Shown here one piece after another: positions 17,852 to 28,157 of a DNA stretch of 64,000 nucleotides. Within the stretch, counting starts at the first letter, position 1, and each line of letters begins with the position of its first letter. The position numbers were made by a program, and so were the translations under genes. The notes beneath the pieces were generated by a model that was not told where the DNA came from, ran no database searches, and worked only from the letters and a program-made list of their open reading frames with translations. This stretch comes from Mycolicibacterium flavescens (lineage in GTDB: Bacteria > Actinomycetota > Actinomycetes > Mycobacteriales > Mycobacteriaceae): assembly GCA_900637135.1 (NCBI GenBank), contig LR134353.1:2170001-2234000 (forward strand), read 5' to 3'.

Positions 17852-19416
17852 CCCGGTTGTTGCGAGGTTGCACGATCCCTGCCGATATCACCGGTGATGA
17901 CCCCCAGGATCGCGCGCCATGCGTCCGAGGGTGCGTTCAGCACGTCGGAGTGGGCGCTGGGGCCGGCCATCGGGCGTCCGTCGTCGTACCGGCCTGCGGG
18001 CAACGTGATCACACCGGCCATCTCGTCGGGGTCGGCGCCGTGCGGGCCGCCCGGGATACCCTGCACGGCCGCGATGAGGTCGCCGGGCGGTGTCATGGAG
18101 AAGCGCAACACATGTGGGTTTCTGTTGTGCCAGTCACCGGGCTCGTGCACCCCGACGCCCGCCCCCGCGGCGGCGACGTACATCGTGCGGTCCGAGGTCA
18201 TGCCCAACGCCTCCGCGGTGCCCACGATCGACCCGCCGTAGGAGTGGCCGACGACGGTGACAGGGATCCGGCGGCCCGTCGAGTCCACCGTGCGATCGAC
18301 GTCTTCGGTGAAGGCGACCAGCCGCGGCGCCATGGCCTGCGCGTACCGCGGGTCGGCCGCCGCCGCCAGACCACTCACGACGTTGTCGCCGCGCGGAAAC
18401 GGCCCGCCGAGATAGGTGATGGCGGCGACGTCGCCGCGGGTCGCCGAGACGAACCGGCGCGCGGTCCCGACGTTGGCCGCCGAGCCGGTGATCGCCGTGT
18501 TCAGCCCCGGTACGAGCACGGCGACGCTGGAGGCCGTTGCGACGTTGCCGTGCAGCTCCACCAGCGATGAACGGCCGGGGTCGAACGCCAGCACCTGGCG
18601 GTCCAGGCGGGCGTGGCCGCCTGCGGGATCGTCGATCTCTCCGAGCAGCTCCCGGTACACCGCGAGCCGCTGCGGATCGGGCTCGCGCAGCACGGCCTGC
18701 GCCACGTTGGTGCGGTTGGCCTCGACCCGCATCTGCCACGGCACGCCGTCGGTGTTGCCCACCTGCGAAGGGAAGTCGTCGATCAGCCGCTGTCGCTGCT
18801 CGGGTGTCATGGCCGCGATCTGATCGGCGATCCGGTCCTGGCTGGTGACCGGCCATGCGGCGACGACGTCGGCATCGGCGGCCTGACTACCGGCGGCCGG
18901 GAACACGAAGGCCTCGGCGATGTCGGCGGCAGCGTCGGCGTCGGCGGCGTCGAGGCGGTCCAGTGCCTCGGCGAGTTGGCCGGTCAGCTCGGCCGCACGC
19001 ACGGTGAGCATCTCGACGGCGACCGGTGGGGCACCTCCGGACAGCGCGACCAGCAGCGGCGACGGCGGGTCGTGCACCGCGACCACCCCGGCGTCGTCGA
19101 CGGAAAAGCCTTCGGCGCGCGCGGTGGCGACCACGGCCATCACGTCGGCTCGGGCGGCGCTGATCTGGGCGGCGCCGTCGCGGGCGGCCGCGGCGGCGAG
19201 CACCAGTGCGCGCGAGAGCGTATCGGCCGTCGCGACAATGCTTTTCGCGCGGTGACGGGCCGTCTCAGCGGCAGCACCGGTCCAGAAGCTGAATTCGGCG
19301 GCCAGGGAGTCGGCGTGCACGCACACGGACCGGGCGTTGCGGTCCCACCCGTCGGCCATCAGGCCCAGCGCGCCGGGAGACCAGGTGTGGGCCTGGCCGA
19401 TGGTCGGCCGCGTCAC
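17848..19416 (-). CDS. DUF1023 alpha/beta hydrolase with WXG-like N-terminal domain
   Basis: A 522-residue protein. The N-terminal roughly 170 residues are helical and contain W45-T-G47 (EFSFWTGAAAE), reminiscent of the WXG turn of type VII secretion substrates. The C-terminal part is a DUF1023 hydrolase with the nucleophile elbow GHSYGG (Ser392) and VLVPGLNTAITGSAANV. The gene begins within the stop of the small EspC-like gene (ATGA overlap at 19413-19416). Such pairs are common in mycobacteria; export through an ESX system or a cell-envelope lipase/esterase role are possibilities, neither demonstrated by sequence alone. Confidence 0.78.
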   Translation of the reverse strand: MTRPTIGQAHTWSPGALGLMADGWDRNARSVCVHADSLAAEFSFWTGAAAETARHRAKSIVATADTLSRALVLAAAAARDGAAQISAARADVMAVVATARAEGFSVDDAGVVAVHDPPSPLLVALSGGAPPVAVEMLTVRAAELTGQLAEALDRLDAADADAAADIAEAFVFPAAGSQAADADVVAAWPVTSQDRIADQIAAMTPEQRQRLIDDFPSQVGNTDGVPWQMRVEANRTNVAQAVLREPDPQRLAVYRELLGEIDDPAGGHARLDRQVLAFDPGRSSLVELHGNVATASSVAVLVPGLNTAITGSAANVGTARRFVSATRGDVAAITYLGGPFPRGDNVVSGLAAAADPRYAQAMAPRLVAFTEDVDRTVDSTGRRIPVTVVGHSYGGSIVGTAEALGMTSDRTMYVAAAGAGVGVHEPGDWHNRNPHVLRFSMTPPGDLIAAVQGIPGGPHGADPDEMAGVITLPAGRYDDGRPMAGPSAHSDVLNAPSDAWRAILGVITGDIGRDRATSQQPG

Positions 19417-19688
19417 CGCCCGACGCGGTCGCCGGTGCGTTGCTCGGCGCGCTCGAAAGCGTCCGCCGAGATCCGCGCCGCGAGGGCCCAGCCGCGCATG
19501 TTCGCGACGACCTCGGCGAGCCCGGGTGCGACGGGCGCTGTCATGGCGACATCGGCGACGGCCGCGCCGGGCAGCTCACCCGGATTCAATTCGGGCCAAC
19601 GCATCTCGGCGATCCGGTCGGCGGCGGTCATGACCTTTTCGGCGACGGTGCGCAGTTGCGACACGTCGACCTCGACGATTTCCCCCAT
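19413..19688 (-). CDS. Small EspC-like (DUF2580) ESX-type protein
   Basis: A 91-residue helical protein, [20 protein letters not shown] onward, with a Pro-rich break ([12 protein letters not shown]) separating two helices, as in the EspC/DUF2580 family associated with type VII secretion. It is translationally coupled to the DUF1023 protein, suggesting the two form a complex through helical hairpins. Start ATG at 19688. It is divergent from pafA, with a 155-bp region between. The family assignment is by pattern, so moderate confidence. Confidence 0.68.
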   Translation of the reverse strand: MGEIVEVDVSQLRTVAEKVMTAADRIAEMRWPELNPGELPGAAVADVAMTAPVAPGLAEVVANMRGWALAARISADAFERAEQRTGDRVGR

Positions 19689-19726
19689 GGCTCATGCTGA
19701 CAGAATCGGCGTCTGCGCTGCTGAAG

Positions 19727-19735
19727 TTATCCACA
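19727..19735 (+). other. Perfect DnaA-box-like nonamer
   Basis: TTATCCACA, the classical DnaA box, occurs once in the region between the EspC-like gene and pafA. A single box could bind DnaA as a regulator or be coincidence. No cluster of boxes is present, so this is not an origin. Confidence 0.3.
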
Positions 19736-19843
19736 GGCCGACGTCCCTTACGGACTTTGACGCGAGTGTCAAGCGAACGTCCGCTGCCTTCTTCGGCGCG
19801 GCTTGCCCACCGCGACCGGCGAGCAGCAAGTAGTCTCGATGAG

Positions 19844-21202
19844 GTGCAGCGACGAATCATGGGCATCGAGACCGAATTCGGTGTCACCTGCACGTTCCAC
19901 GGCCATCGTCGGCTCAGCCCCGACGAGGTGGCGCGCTACCTGTTCCGGCGAGTCGTGTCGTGGGGCCGCAGTTCGAACGTATTCCTCCGGAACGGCGCCC
20001 GGCTCTACCTCGACGTGGGCAGCCACCCCGAGTACGCCACCGCCGAGTGCGACAGCCTCACGCAGTTGGTCACCCACGACCGGGCGGGCGAGCGGGTGCT
20101 CGAAGATCTGCTCATCGACGCCGAACAGCGGTTGGCCGACGAGGGCATCGGCGGCGACATCTACCTGTTCAAGAACAACACCGACTCCGCGGGCAACTCC
20201 TACGGCTGCCACGAGAACTACCTGATCGTGCGGGCCGGAGAATTCTCGCGCATCTCCGACGTGCTGCTGCCGTTCCTGGTCACCCGCCAGTTGATCTGCG
20301 GTGCGGGCAAGGTGCTGCAAACTCCCAAGGCCGCGACCTTCTGCCTGAGCCAGCGCGCCGAGCACATCTGGGAGGGCGTGTCGTCGGCTACCACCCGGTC
20401 ACGACCGATCATCAACACCCGCGACGAACCGCACGCCGACGCCGAAAAGTACCGCAGGCTGCACGTCATCGTCGGCGACTCGAACATGTGCGAGGCCACC
20501 ACGATGCTCAAGGTGGGCACGGCGTCGCTGGTGCTCGAGATGATCGAGGCCGGAATCGCGTTCCGCGACTTCTCGCTGGACAACCCGATCCGCGCGATTC
20601 GGGAGGTCAGCCACGACCTGACCGGCCGGCGCCCGGTACGCCTGGCCGGCGGCCGACAGGCCAGCGCCCTGGACATCCAACGCGAGTACTACACCCGCGC
20701 CGTCGAGTACCTGCAGAGCCGGGAGCCCAACACGCAGATCCAGCAGGTCGTCGACCTGTGGGGACGCCAACTCGACGCCGTGGAGAGCCAGGACTTCGCC
20801 AAGGTCGACACCGAGATCGACTGGGTCATCAAACGAAAGCTGTTCCAGCGCTATCAGGACCGCTACAACATGGAGCTGTCCGACCCGAAGATCAGCCAAC
20901 TCGACCTCGCCTATCACGACATCAAGCGCGGCCGCGGGGTGTTCGATCTGCTGCAGCGCAAGGGACTGGCCGCGCGGATCACCACCGACGAGGACATCGA
21001 GGCGGCCGTCAACACGCCGCCGCAGACCACCAGGGCAAAACTGCGCGGCGAGTTCATCAGCGCCGCGCAGGAAGCCGGCCGCGACTTCACCGTCGACTGG
21101 GTGCACCTCAAGCTCAACGATCAGGCGCAGCGCACGGTGCTGTGCAAGGACCCGTTCCGGTCGGTCGACGAGCGGGTGAAGCGGCTGATCGCCTCCATGT
21201 AG
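19844..21202 (+). CDS. pafA: Pup--protein ligase PafA
   Basis: A 452-residue ligase that phosphorylates the C-terminal Glu of deamidated Pup and attaches it to substrate lysines. MGIETEFG provides Glu9, a metal ligand; Asp57 in [12 protein letters not shown] is the catalytic Asp. The Dop loop is absent, distinguishing it from Dop. The GTG at 19844 ([13 protein letters not shown]) gives exactly the length I know for mycobacterial PafA; the open frame begins upstream at 19694, but that segment is non-homologous. It heads the pafA-pafB-pafC-tatA-tatC-helY series. Confidence 0.97.
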   Translation: MQRRIMGIETEFGVTCTFHGHRRLSPDEVARYLFRRVVSWGRSSNVFLRNGARLYLDVGSHPEYATAECDSLTQLVTHDRAGERVLEDLLIDAEQRLADEGIGGDIYLFKNNTDSAGNSYGCHENYLIVRAGEFSRISDVLLPFLVTRQLICGAGKVLQTPKAATFCLSQRAEHIWEGVSSATTRSRPIINTRDEPHADAEKYRRLHVIVGDSNMCEATTMLKVGTASLVLEMIEAGIAFRDFSLDNPIRAIREVSHDLTGRRPVRLAGGRQASALDIQREYYTRAVEYLQSREPNTQIQQVVDLWGRQLDAVESQDFAKVDTEIDWVIKRKLFQRYQDRYNMELSDPKISQLDLAYHDIKRGRGVFDLLQRKGLAARITTDEDIEAAVNTPPQTTRAKLRGEFISAAQEAGRDFTVDWVHLKLNDQAQRTVLCKDPFRSVDERVKRLIASM

Positions 21203-21241
21203 GCGCTCGGCCGGCGGGCGGCAAGCTCTAAGCTGGGTCGA

Positions 21242-22231
21242 ATGGCGATCTCCAAAGTCGAACGGCTGATGAACCTCGTGATCGCACTCCTGTCGACGCG
21301 CAACTTCATCACCGCCGAGCGGATCCGCCAGACGGTTTCGGGATACGCCGACAGCGCCAGCGATGAAGCCTTCTCCCGCATGTTCGAGCGCGACAAGAAC
21401 GAGTTGCGCGACTTGGGCATTCCGCTGGAGACCGGGCGGGTCTCGCAATTCGACCCGACCGAGGGCTATCGGATCAACCGGGAGGCCTACGCGCTGCCCA
21501 CGGTCGAACTGACCCCCGACGAGGCGGCCGCCGTCGCCGTGGCCACCCAGCTGTGGGAATCGCCGGAGCTGATCACCGCCACCCAGGGTGCGCTGCTGAA
21601 ACTGCGCGCGGCGGGCATCGACATCGACGCCGTGGAGGCCGCACCGGCGATCACGTCGACCGCGGCACTGCCCGGGCTGCGCGGGTCCGAGGAGGTGCTC
21701 GGAATCCTGTTGTCCGCCATCGACTCCGGACAAGCCGTGCAGTTCCCGCACCGACCGTCGCGCAGCGACCCCTACACCACCCGCACGGTGGAACCCTGGG
21801 GCGTCATCACGCACCGGGGCCGCTGGTATCTGGTGGGACACGACCGCGACCGCGACGCCACCCGCACGTTCCGGCTCTCCCGCATCGGCGCCGAGGTGAC
21901 CACGATCGGACCGCCCGGTGCGGTCAAGCGACCACAGGGCGTCGACCTACGCGAAGTCGTCGAACGCGCAGTGGGCGAGTGGCCATCGGGCGGCCAGGCG
22001 CGGGTGTGGATCGCCGACGGCAAAGGCACCGCGTTGCGGCGACGGGCCGCCTCGGCGACTCCGCAGACACACAACGGCCGCGCGGGAGAGGTCATCACCA
22101 TCGACATCGGAATGTTCGACCGGCTGGCCCGCGAGGTCGCCAGCTACGGTCCCGACGCGGTGGCACTCGAGCCCTACTCGTTGCGCGACGACGTGGTGGC
22201 TCGGTTGACGGCCCAGGCGGGACAACAGTGA
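21242..22231 (+). CDS. pafB: WYL-domain transcriptional activator PafB
   Basis: A 329-residue regulator with an N-terminal winged helix (KVERLMNLVIALLSTRNFITAERIRQ), a central WYL domain (THRGRWYLVGHDRDRDATRTFRLSRI) and a C-terminal extension. With PafC it activates the LexA-independent DNA-damage response in mycobacteria, sensing single-stranded DNA; this function is established for M. smegmatis and M. tuberculosis homologues. ATG start 39 bp after pafA. Despite its name and location it is not needed for pupylation. Confidence 0.95.
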   Translation: MAISKVERLMNLVIALLSTRNFITAERIRQTVSGYADSASDEAFSRMFERDKNELRDLGIPLETGRVSQFDPTEGYRINREAYALPTVELTPDEAAAVAVATQLWESPELITATQGALLKLRAAGIDIDAVEAAPAITSTAALPGLRGSEEVLGILLSAIDSGQAVQFPHRPSRSDPYTTRTVEPWGVITHRGRWYLVGHDRDRDATRTFRLSRIGAEVTTIGPPGAVKRPQGVDLREVVERAVGEWPSGGQARVWIADGKGTALRRRAASATPQTHNGRAGEVITIDIGMFDRLAREVASYGPDAVALEPYSLRDDVVARLTAQAGQQ

Positions 22232-22262
22232 CTTGCGAGCGAGTAGCGAAGGCGGATCGCGC

Positions 22263-23225
22263 ATGACGGCCGTATCGACGCGCCTGGTCCGGCTGCTCAA
22301 CATGGTGCCGTACTTCCAGGCCAACCCGAAGATCACCTACGCAGAGGCGGCCTCCGATCTCGGCGTCAGCGTCAAGCAGTTGCGCGAAGACCTGAACCAG
22401 CTGTGGATGTGTGGGCTGCCGGGATACGGACCCGGCGACCTGATCGACTTCGAGTTCTCCGGCGACACAATCGAAGTGACGTTCACCGCGGGTATCGACC
22501 ACCCGCTGCGGCTGACATCGCCGGAGGCGACGGGCGTGCTGGTGGCCCTGCGCGCGCTGGCCGAGGTGCCCGGCATGGTGGACCCGGAGGCTGCGCGCAG
22601 TGCGATCGCGAAGATCGAGTCCGCCGCGGGCACGGTGGGCCAGGACGGTGCCGCGGTCGACGAGCCCGCGCCGATCGAGAGCGACGCGGCCGCGGCGGTG
22701 CGGGAGGCGGTGCGCGACGGACACGCCTTGTCCATCGAGTACTACTCGGCGTCGCACGACATGCTGACCAGCCGCATCGTCGACCCGATCCGTGTGGTGC
22801 TGGTCGGCGACCACAGCTACCTGGAGGCGTGGTGCCGCACCGCCGAGGGGGTGCGGCTGTTCCGTTTCGACCGCATCGTCGACGCGCAGGTGCTCGACGA
22901 GCCCTCGTCGCCGCCACCGCCGGCGGTGCAGGCCGAACCGGACACCTCGCTGTTCGACGCGGACCCCTCCCTGCCCTCAGCACTTCTGCTGATCGACCGG
23001 TCGGCGGCGTGGATGTTCGACTACTACCCGCTGCGGGTCAGCCGGGAACTGCCCGACGGCGCCGGTTGGGAGGCCGCGATGACCTACGCCTCCGACGACT
23101 GGATGGCCCGCTTCGTGCTCGGTTTCGGGTCGGCGGTGCGGGTCCTCGAACCCGCCCAGTTGGCCGAGAGGGTGCGGGAATCGGCGCACGCCGCGCTGCG
23201 CGCCTACGGCGCGGAGGCCGAGTGA
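22263..23225 (+). CDS. pafC: WYL-domain transcriptional activator PafC
   Basis: A 320-residue partner of PafB. The winged helix begins MTAVSTRLVRLLNMVPYFQA, and the WYL domain includes VLVGDHSYLEAWCRTAEGVRLFRFDRI. The ATG at 22263 is preferred over the open-frame start at 22233 because it matches the PafC N terminus and follows the pafB stop by 31 bp. PafB and PafC form a heterodimer that activates RecA-independent damage genes. Confidence 0.95.
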   Translation: MTAVSTRLVRLLNMVPYFQANPKITYAEAASDLGVSVKQLREDLNQLWMCGLPGYGPGDLIDFEFSGDTIEVTFTAGIDHPLRLTSPEATGVLVALRALAEVPGMVDPEAARSAIAKIESAAGTVGQDGAAVDEPAPIESDAAAAVREAVRDGHALSIEYYSASHDMLTSRIVDPIRVVLVGDHSYLEAWCRTAEGVRLFRFDRIVDAQVLDEPSSPPPPAVQAEPDTSLFDADPSLPSALLLIDRSAAWMFDYYPLRVSRELPDGAGWEAAMTYASDDWMARFVLGFGSAVRVLEPAQLAERVRESAHAALRAYGAEAE

Positions 23226-23260
23226 CGGTAGACTGGCCGCGACGTCTGGAGGTGACCTAA

Positions 23261-23509
23261 ATGGGCGGTCTACAACCCTGGCACTGGGTGATCGTTATCG
23301 CCGTATTCGTGCTGCTCTTCGGTGCCAAGAAGCTCCCGGACGCGGCACGCTCGCTCGGCAAGTCGATGCGGATCTTCAAGTCGGAGATCAAGGAGATGCA
23401 GGCCGATTCCAAGTCGGATACGCCGCCGGCTACTCCGATCGCCTCGGAGCGCGTTGACAACGCTGCGGCTCCGGAGCCCGAGCATCCATCGGACAAACGT
23501 CCGGCCTGA
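23261..23509 (+). CDS. tatA: Sec-independent translocase subunit TatA
   Basis: An 82-residue membrane protein with one transmembrane helix ([21 protein letters not shown]), the FGxxKLP hinge and an amphipathic helix ([20 protein letters not shown]), then a disordered acidic tail. It oligomerises to form the twin-arginine translocation pathway. ATG start; it precedes tatC by 51 bp. No tatB is visible here; in mycobacteria tatB is encoded elsewhere. Confidence 0.97.
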   Translation: MGGLQPWHWVIVIAVFVLLFGAKKLPDAARSLGKSMRIFKSEIKEMQADSKSDTPPATPIASERVDNAAAPEPEHPSDKRPA

Positions 23510-23560
23510 ACGCCGAGAATCGATTGATCGCGGCCACGCTGCCGCGTCAGTAGGCATGCC

Positions 23561-24511
23561 GTGCAGACCCCAGGACTCTTCAAGAAGCTCGATCCTCGCC
23601 GACGGCGCTCGCGGGTCAACCCCGATGGCACGATGTCGCTGGTCGAGCACCTGCAGGAGCTGCGCACCCGGCTGCTGATCTCGGCGGCCGCCGTCGTCCT
23701 CACCACGATCCTGGGCTTCCTCTGGTACAGCAACGGCGTGTTCGGGCTGCCCAGCCTCGGGGACTGGCTGCGCGGCCCGTACTGCGATCTGCCCGCCTCG
23801 TCGCGGGCGACGATCGCGCCGGACGACGAGTGCCGCCTGCTCGCCACCGCACCCTTCGACCAATTCATGTTGCGGCTGAAGGTCGCGCTGACCGCGGGCA
23901 TCGTGCTGGCCTGCCCGGTGTGGCTGTATCAGATGTGGGCGTTCATCACGCCCGGGCTGTACAAGAAGGAGCGCCGGTTCGCGGTCGCGTTCGTCACCGT
24001 CGGCGCCACGCTGTTCGTGGCGGGGGCGGTGCTGGCCTACGTGGTGTTGGCCACCGCGCTGGGCTTCTTGCTGACCGTCGGCAGCGACGTGCAGATCACC
24101 GCGCTGTCCGGCGATCAGTACTTCGGCTTCTTGATCAACCTGCTGCTGGTGTTCGGTTTCAGCTTCGAGTTCCCGCTGCTGATCGTGATGCTCAACGCGG
24201 TCGGAGTGCTGACCTATGAGCGGCTCAAAGCGTGGCGCCGCGGCCTGATTTTCGCGCTGTTCGTGTTCGCCGCGCTGTTCACCCCGGGATCGGATCCGTT
24301 CTCGATGCTGGCACTGGCTCTCGCCCTGACGGTGCTGCTCGAGTTCGCGATACAGATCGCGCGGCTGCACGACCGACGCAAGGCGCGTCGGGCCGCGCTC
24401 GAAGACATCTCCGACGACGCGGCCGCGCCGATCGAACCCGCCGAACCCATCGAAGCGTCCAGCACCGTGCCGACGTCCGCACGACATGTGGTCGATGACG
24501 ACGCCACCTAG
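23561..24511 (+). CDS. tatC: Sec-independent translocase subunit TatC
   Basis: A 316-residue membrane protein with six predicted spans. Conserved TatC features are the cytoplasmic N terminus with [15 protein letters not shown] (the conserved Glu of the signal-peptide-binding region), [27 protein letters not shown], and [21 protein letters not shown]. An acidic C-terminal tail follows. The start is GTG at 23561 ([12 protein letters not shown]). It receives twin-arginine signal peptides together with TatB. It overlaps helY, so the two are coupled. Confidence 0.96.
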   Translation: MQTPGLFKKLDPRRRRSRVNPDGTMSLVEHLQELRTRLLISAAAVVLTTILGFLWYSNGVFGLPSLGDWLRGPYCDLPASSRATIAPDDECRLLATAPFDQFMLRLKVALTAGIVLACPVWLYQMWAFITPGLYKKERRFAVAFVTVGATLFVAGAVLAYVVLATALGFLLTVGSDVQITALSGDQYFGFLINLLLVFGFSFEFPLLIVMLNAVGVLTYERLKAWRRGLIFALFVFAALFTPGSDPFSMLALALALTVLLEFAIQIARLHDRRKARRAALEDISDDAAAPIEPAEPIEASSTVPTSARHVVDDDAT

Positions 24512-27263
24512 TGAATTGGGCTGCGAGCTGGCCCGTTTCACCGAACAGTTGACGTTTGTACTCGACGACTTTCAACGCCGATCCTGCGAGGCACTGGAGA
24601 TCGGGCACGGTGTGCTAGTGTGCGCACCCACCGGCGCGGGCAAGACGGTGGTGGGGGAGTTCGCCGTGCACCTCGCGCTGGCGGCCGGCGGAAAGTGCTT
24701 CTACACGACGCCGATCAAGGCGTTGAGCAACCAGAAGCACAACGACCTAGTGCTGCGTTACGGCCCGGAGAAGATCGGACTGCTCACCGGTGATCAGTCG
24801 GTCAACGGTGACGCCGATGTGGTGGTCATGACGACCGAGGTTCTTCGCAACATGCTCTATGCGAATTCCTCGACGCTGCACGGTCTTTCGTATGTCGTGA
24901 TGGATGAGGTGCACTTCCTGGCGGACCGCATGCGCGGCGCGGTGTGGGAAGAGGTCATCCTGCACCTGCCCGACGAGGTGCGGCTGGTGAGCCTGTCGGC
25001 GACGGTCAGCAACGCCGAGGAGTTCGGCGGCTGGATCCAGACCGTGCGCGGGGACACCGCGGTCATCGTCGACGAACACCGTCCGGTCCCGCTGTGGCAG
25101 CACGTCCTGGTCGGCAAGCGGCTGTTCGACCTGTTCGACTACCGCGCCACCCGGGCGGCCCGCGGCACCACGAAACCCAACCGGGAGCTACTCGTCGATC
25201 CGGAGTTGTTGCGGCACATCGCACATCGGCGCGAAGCGGATCGGCTGTCCGACTGGCAGCCGCGCGGTCGCGGCCGCAACCGGGGCAGGCCGACTATGTA
25301 CCGGCCCCCGTCGCGGCCCGAGGTGATCGCCACGCTGGACCGCGAAGAGTTACTGCCCGCAATCACCTTCATCTTCTCGCGCGCGGGATGCGACGCCGCC
25401 GTCAAGCAGTGCCTGCGGTCGTCGCTGCGGCTGACCACCGACGAGGAACGCGCCCGCATCGCCGAGGTCGTCGACCGCCGCTGCGGGGATCTGCCCGAGT
25501 CCGACCTGATCGTCCTCGACTATCACGAGTGGCGCGAAGGCCTGCTGCGCGGGCTGGCCGCCCACCACGCCGGCATGCTGCCGGTGTTCCGCCACACCGT
25601 GGAGGAGCTGTTCTCCGCCGGGCTCGTGAAGGCGGTATTCGCCACCGAGACACTGGCTTTGGGAATCAACATGCCCGCACGCACGGTGGTGCTGGAGCGG
25701 CTGGTGAAATTCAACGGCGAACAGCACGTGCCGTTGACCCCCGGCGAGTACACGCAGCTGACCGGGCGGGCGGGCCGCCGCGGCATCGACGTCGAGGGCC
25801 ACGCCGTGGTGCTGTGGACCCCGGATGTCGAACCGGCAGAGGTCGCCGGGTTGGCGTCGACCCGAACGTTCCCGCTGCGCAGTTCGTTTGCGCCGTCGTA
25901 CAACATGACCATCAACCTCGTCCGGCAGATGGGCCCGGCCCAGGCGCACAAACTGCTGGAGAGTTCGTTCGCGCAGTACCAGGCCGACCGCTCGGTGGTG
26001 GGGTTGCGCCGCGGTATCGAGCGCGGTGAGCGGATGCTCACCGAGATCAGCGCCGAACTGGGCGACGAGGCGATCCTCGACTACGTCCGGCTGCGGATGC
26101 AGATCTCCGAACGCGAACGCGCGCAGTCGCGGGCCTCGCGGCTGCAGCGGCGCAGGGCCGCCAACGAGGCGCTGGCCTCGCTGCGCCGCGGCGACATCAT
26201 CACCATTACCCACGGTCGCCGCGGAGGCTTGGCCGTCGTGCTCGAACCGGCCCGCGATGACGAGGATCCGCGCCCGCTGGTGTTGACCGAACACCGCTGG
26301 GCGGGGCGGATCTCGTCGGCCGACTACGCGGGAACGTCTGCCCCGCTGGGCACCATGCCGTTGCCCAAACGCGTCGAGCACCGCAACCCGCGAGCCCGGC
26401 GCGACCTCGCCTCGGCGCTCAACTCGGCGGCCGAACGCCTCGACGTGCCGTCGAGAAAAGGCAAGCGCAGCGGGAGCGCCGCGGCCGAACGCGACATCGA
26501 CCCCGAATTGGTCGCGCTGCGCGAGCAATTGCGCGCGCACCCGGTTCACCACCGTCCAGACCGGGAGGAGAAGGCGCGGCTGGCCGAGCGGTACCTGCGC
26601 ATCGAACGCGACAACGACCAGATCCGGCAGAAGGTGGCCGCGGCGACCAACTCGCTGGCGCGCACGTTCGACCGGATCGTGGTGCTGCTGACCGAGCGCG
26701 GATTCATCAGCGGCGCCGCGGACGACCCCAAGGTGACCGACGACGGCCGCCTGCTGGCCCGCATCTACAGCGAAAGTGACCTGCTGGTGGCCGAGGCGCT
26801 GCGCACCGGCATCTGGGAGGGACTCGACGCCGCCGAGCTGGCGGGCGTCGTGTCCGCGGTGCTCTACGAAGCGCGCGGTGACACGCCGGGCGCTCGCGAA
26901 GGCTCCGACATCCCGACCGGCAGACTGCGTCGCGCCCTCAACCAGACGCAGCGGCTGTGGACCGAGTTGCGCGCCGACGAACAGCGCCACCGCATCACCG
27001 GCAGCCGCGAACCCGACGACGGGTTCGTCGCCGCGATTTTCCGGTGGGCCACCACCGGCGACCTGACCAGCGCCCTGGCCGCCTCGGATGCCACAGGCAG
27101 CGGATCACCGCTGTCGGCGGGTGATTTCGTCCGGTGGTGCCGACAGGTCCTCGACCTGCTCGACCAGGTGCGCAACGCCGCACCCAGCGCCGCGTTGCGG
27201 AGCGCCGCGAAACGCGCGATAAACGACGTTCGACGCGGCGTCGTCGCTGTTGATGCGGGGTAA
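24486..27263 (+). CDS. helY: DEAD/H-box RNA helicase HelY (Ski2/Mtr4-like)
   Basis: A 925-residue superfamily 2 helicase. Walker A is [14 protein letters not shown], motif [15 protein letters not shown], motif [17 protein letters not shown], and motif [19 protein letters not shown]. The C-terminal DSHCT region ([15 protein letters not shown]) is as in Ski2/Mtr4 proteins. An RNA decay or surveillance role is inferred from the family. The ATG at 24486 overlaps tatC by 26 bp; an in-frame ATG at 24495 (MTTPPSELG) is equally possible. Confidence 0.95.
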   Translation: MWSMTTPPSELGCELARFTEQLTFVLDDFQRRSCEALEIGHGVLVCAPTGAGKTVVGEFAVHLALAAGGKCFYTTPIKALSNQKHNDLVLRYGPEKIGLLTGDQSVNGDADVVVMTTEVLRNMLYANSSTLHGLSYVVMDEVHFLADRMRGAVWEEVILHLPDEVRLVSLSATVSNAEEFGGWIQTVRGDTAVIVDEHRPVPLWQHVLVGKRLFDLFDYRATRAARGTTKPNRELLVDPELLRHIAHRREADRLSDWQPRGRGRNRGRPTMYRPPSRPEVIATLDREELLPAITFIFSRAGCDAAVKQCLRSSLRLTTDEERARIAEVVDRRCGDLPESDLIVLDYHEWREGLLRGLAAHHAGMLPVFRHTVEELFSAGLVKAVFATETLALGINMPARTVVLERLVKFNGEQHVPLTPGEYTQLTGRAGRRGIDVEGHAVVLWTPDVEPAEVAGLASTRTFPLRSSFAPSYNMTINLVRQMGPAQAHKLLESSFAQYQADRSVVGLRRGIERGERMLTEISAELGDEAILDYVRLRMQISERERAQSRASRLQRRRAANEALASLRRGDIITITHGRRGGLAVVLEPARDDEDPRPLVLTEHRWAGRISSADYAGTSAPLGTMPLPKRVEHRNPRARRDLASALNSAAERLDVPSRKGKRSGSAAAERDIDPELVALREQLRAHPVHHRPDREEKARLAERYLRIERDNDQIRQKVAAATNSLARTFDRIVVLLTERGFISGAADDPKVTDDGRLLARIYSESDLLVAEALRTGIWEGLDAAELAGVVSAVLYEARGDTPGAREGSDIPTGRLRRALNQTQRLWTELRADEQRHRITGSREPDDGFVAAIFRWATTGDLTSALAASDATGSGSPLSAGDFVRWCRQVLDLLDQVRNAAPSAALRSAAKRAINDVRRGVVAVDAG

Positions 27264-27290
27264 TGTGTCGGGGGCAAGACGCCGAGGTAT

Positions 27291-27307
27291 CCGCGGCTCG
27301 GCCGCGG
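27291..27307 (+). terminator. GC-rich hairpin after helY
   Basis: CCGCGGC at 27291-27297 and GCCGCGG at 27301-27307 pair perfectly around TCG. There is no T run, but many mycobacterial terminators lack one. It lies 28 bp after the helY stop and 17 bp before the next ATG, so it could also regulate translation of that gene. Confidence 0.4.
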
Positions 27308-27323
27308 GTGAACAAGGAGTGAT

Positions 27324-28145
27324 ATGAGCGGACCGCAGGGATCTGATCCGACGCAGTCGTGGCCAGGCCAGCAGCCGGAACAGCCTTCGGACCAGCCGTC
27401 CAGCGATCCATCGGCCAACCAGCCGTGGCAGCCCCAGGGCGGCGACGCGACCCAGGCGGCGCCCAGCTGGCAGCCGCCTGCCTACGACCCGTCGCAGGGC
27501 CAGCAGCAGTACCCGCAGTACCAGCAGCCGGCGTATCAGCCGCCGCAGCAGTACCCGGGTGGCGAACAGTACGGACAGCAGCCCAGCGAGTACACCCCGC
27601 AGGCGTATCAACAGCCGGGGCAGTACGGCCAACCGCACTACGGGCAGCCATACGCGCAGCCCGGTCAGCCGGGCTACCAGCAGCAACCCGGCCAGTACGC
27701 TGACCAGACCGGCCAGTACGGACAGCAACCGGGCCAGTACGGCCAGCAGCCGGGTCAGTTCGGCCAGTACCCGCAGTACGGCCAACCGGGTTCGGAGGAT
27801 GGTTCGAAGCGCTCGCTGGCCGTGATCGGCGGCGTGATCGGCCTGCTGGCGGCGGTCATCGTCGCGGTCGTGCTGGTGCTGGGCTTCTGGAAGCCGGGTT
27901 TCTTCGTCACCACCAAGCTCGACATCGACGCCGCGCAGTCCGGGGTGCAGCAGATTCTCACCGACGAGGCCAACGGGTACGGCGCCACCAACGTCAAGGA
28001 CGTCAAGTGCAATGACGGCCAGAATCCGACCGTCGAGAAGGGCGGCACCTTCAACTGCGAGGTCAGCATCGACGGCACCAAGCGCCAGGTGACGGTGACC
28101 TTCCAGGACGACGAGGGCACCTACGAGGTCGGCAGGCCCAAGTAA
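27324..28145 (+). CDS. Gln/Tyr/Pro-rich membrane protein with DUF4333 domain
   Basis: A 273-residue protein resembling Rv2091c. The first about 155 residues are a low-complexity cytoplasmic tract of QPGQYGQ-like repeats. One transmembrane helix follows ([20 protein letters not shown]), then an extracytoplasmic DUF4333 domain with the paired Cys of VKCNDGQNP and [15 protein letters not shown] precedes the ATG. The function is unknown; DUF4333 proteins in actinobacteria are surface-located and often have similar repeat tails. It is convergent with the exonuclease gene, 12 bp apart. Confidence 0.85.
   Translation: MSGPQGSDPTQSWPGQQPEQPSDQPSSDPSANQPWQPQGGDATQAAPSWQPPAYDPSQGQQQYPQYQQPAYQPPQQYPGGEQYGQQPSEYTPQAYQQPGQYGQPHYGQPYAQPGQPGYQQQPGQYADQTGQYGQQPGQYGQQPGQFGQYPQYGQPGSEDGSKRSLAVIGGVIGLLAAVIVAVVLVLGFWKPGFFVTTKLDIDAAQSGVQQILTDEANGYGATNVKDVKCNDGQNPTVEKGGTFNCEVSIDGTKRQVTVTFQDDEGTYEVGRPK
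27480..27790 (+). repeat. Degenerate in-frame repeat encoding Gln-Tyr-Gly-Gln tract
   Basis: Units of roughly 12-21 bp of the type CAGCCGGGCCAGTACGGC recur through the first half of the DUF4333 gene. They encode a disordered, Tyr-rich cytoplasmic tail. Such tracts vary in length between strains by slippage. Confidence 0.6.
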
Positions 28146-28157
28146 CCCTGGTCGTCG

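Noticed and set aside
19689..19843. Replication origin suggested by the DnaA box
   Set aside because: Only one box, no AT-rich unwinding region, and no dnaA or dnaN nearby.
25350..26990. 546-codon minus-strand open frame
   Set aside because: Antisense to helY; His/Gln/Arg-rich shadow typical of GC-rich coding DNA.
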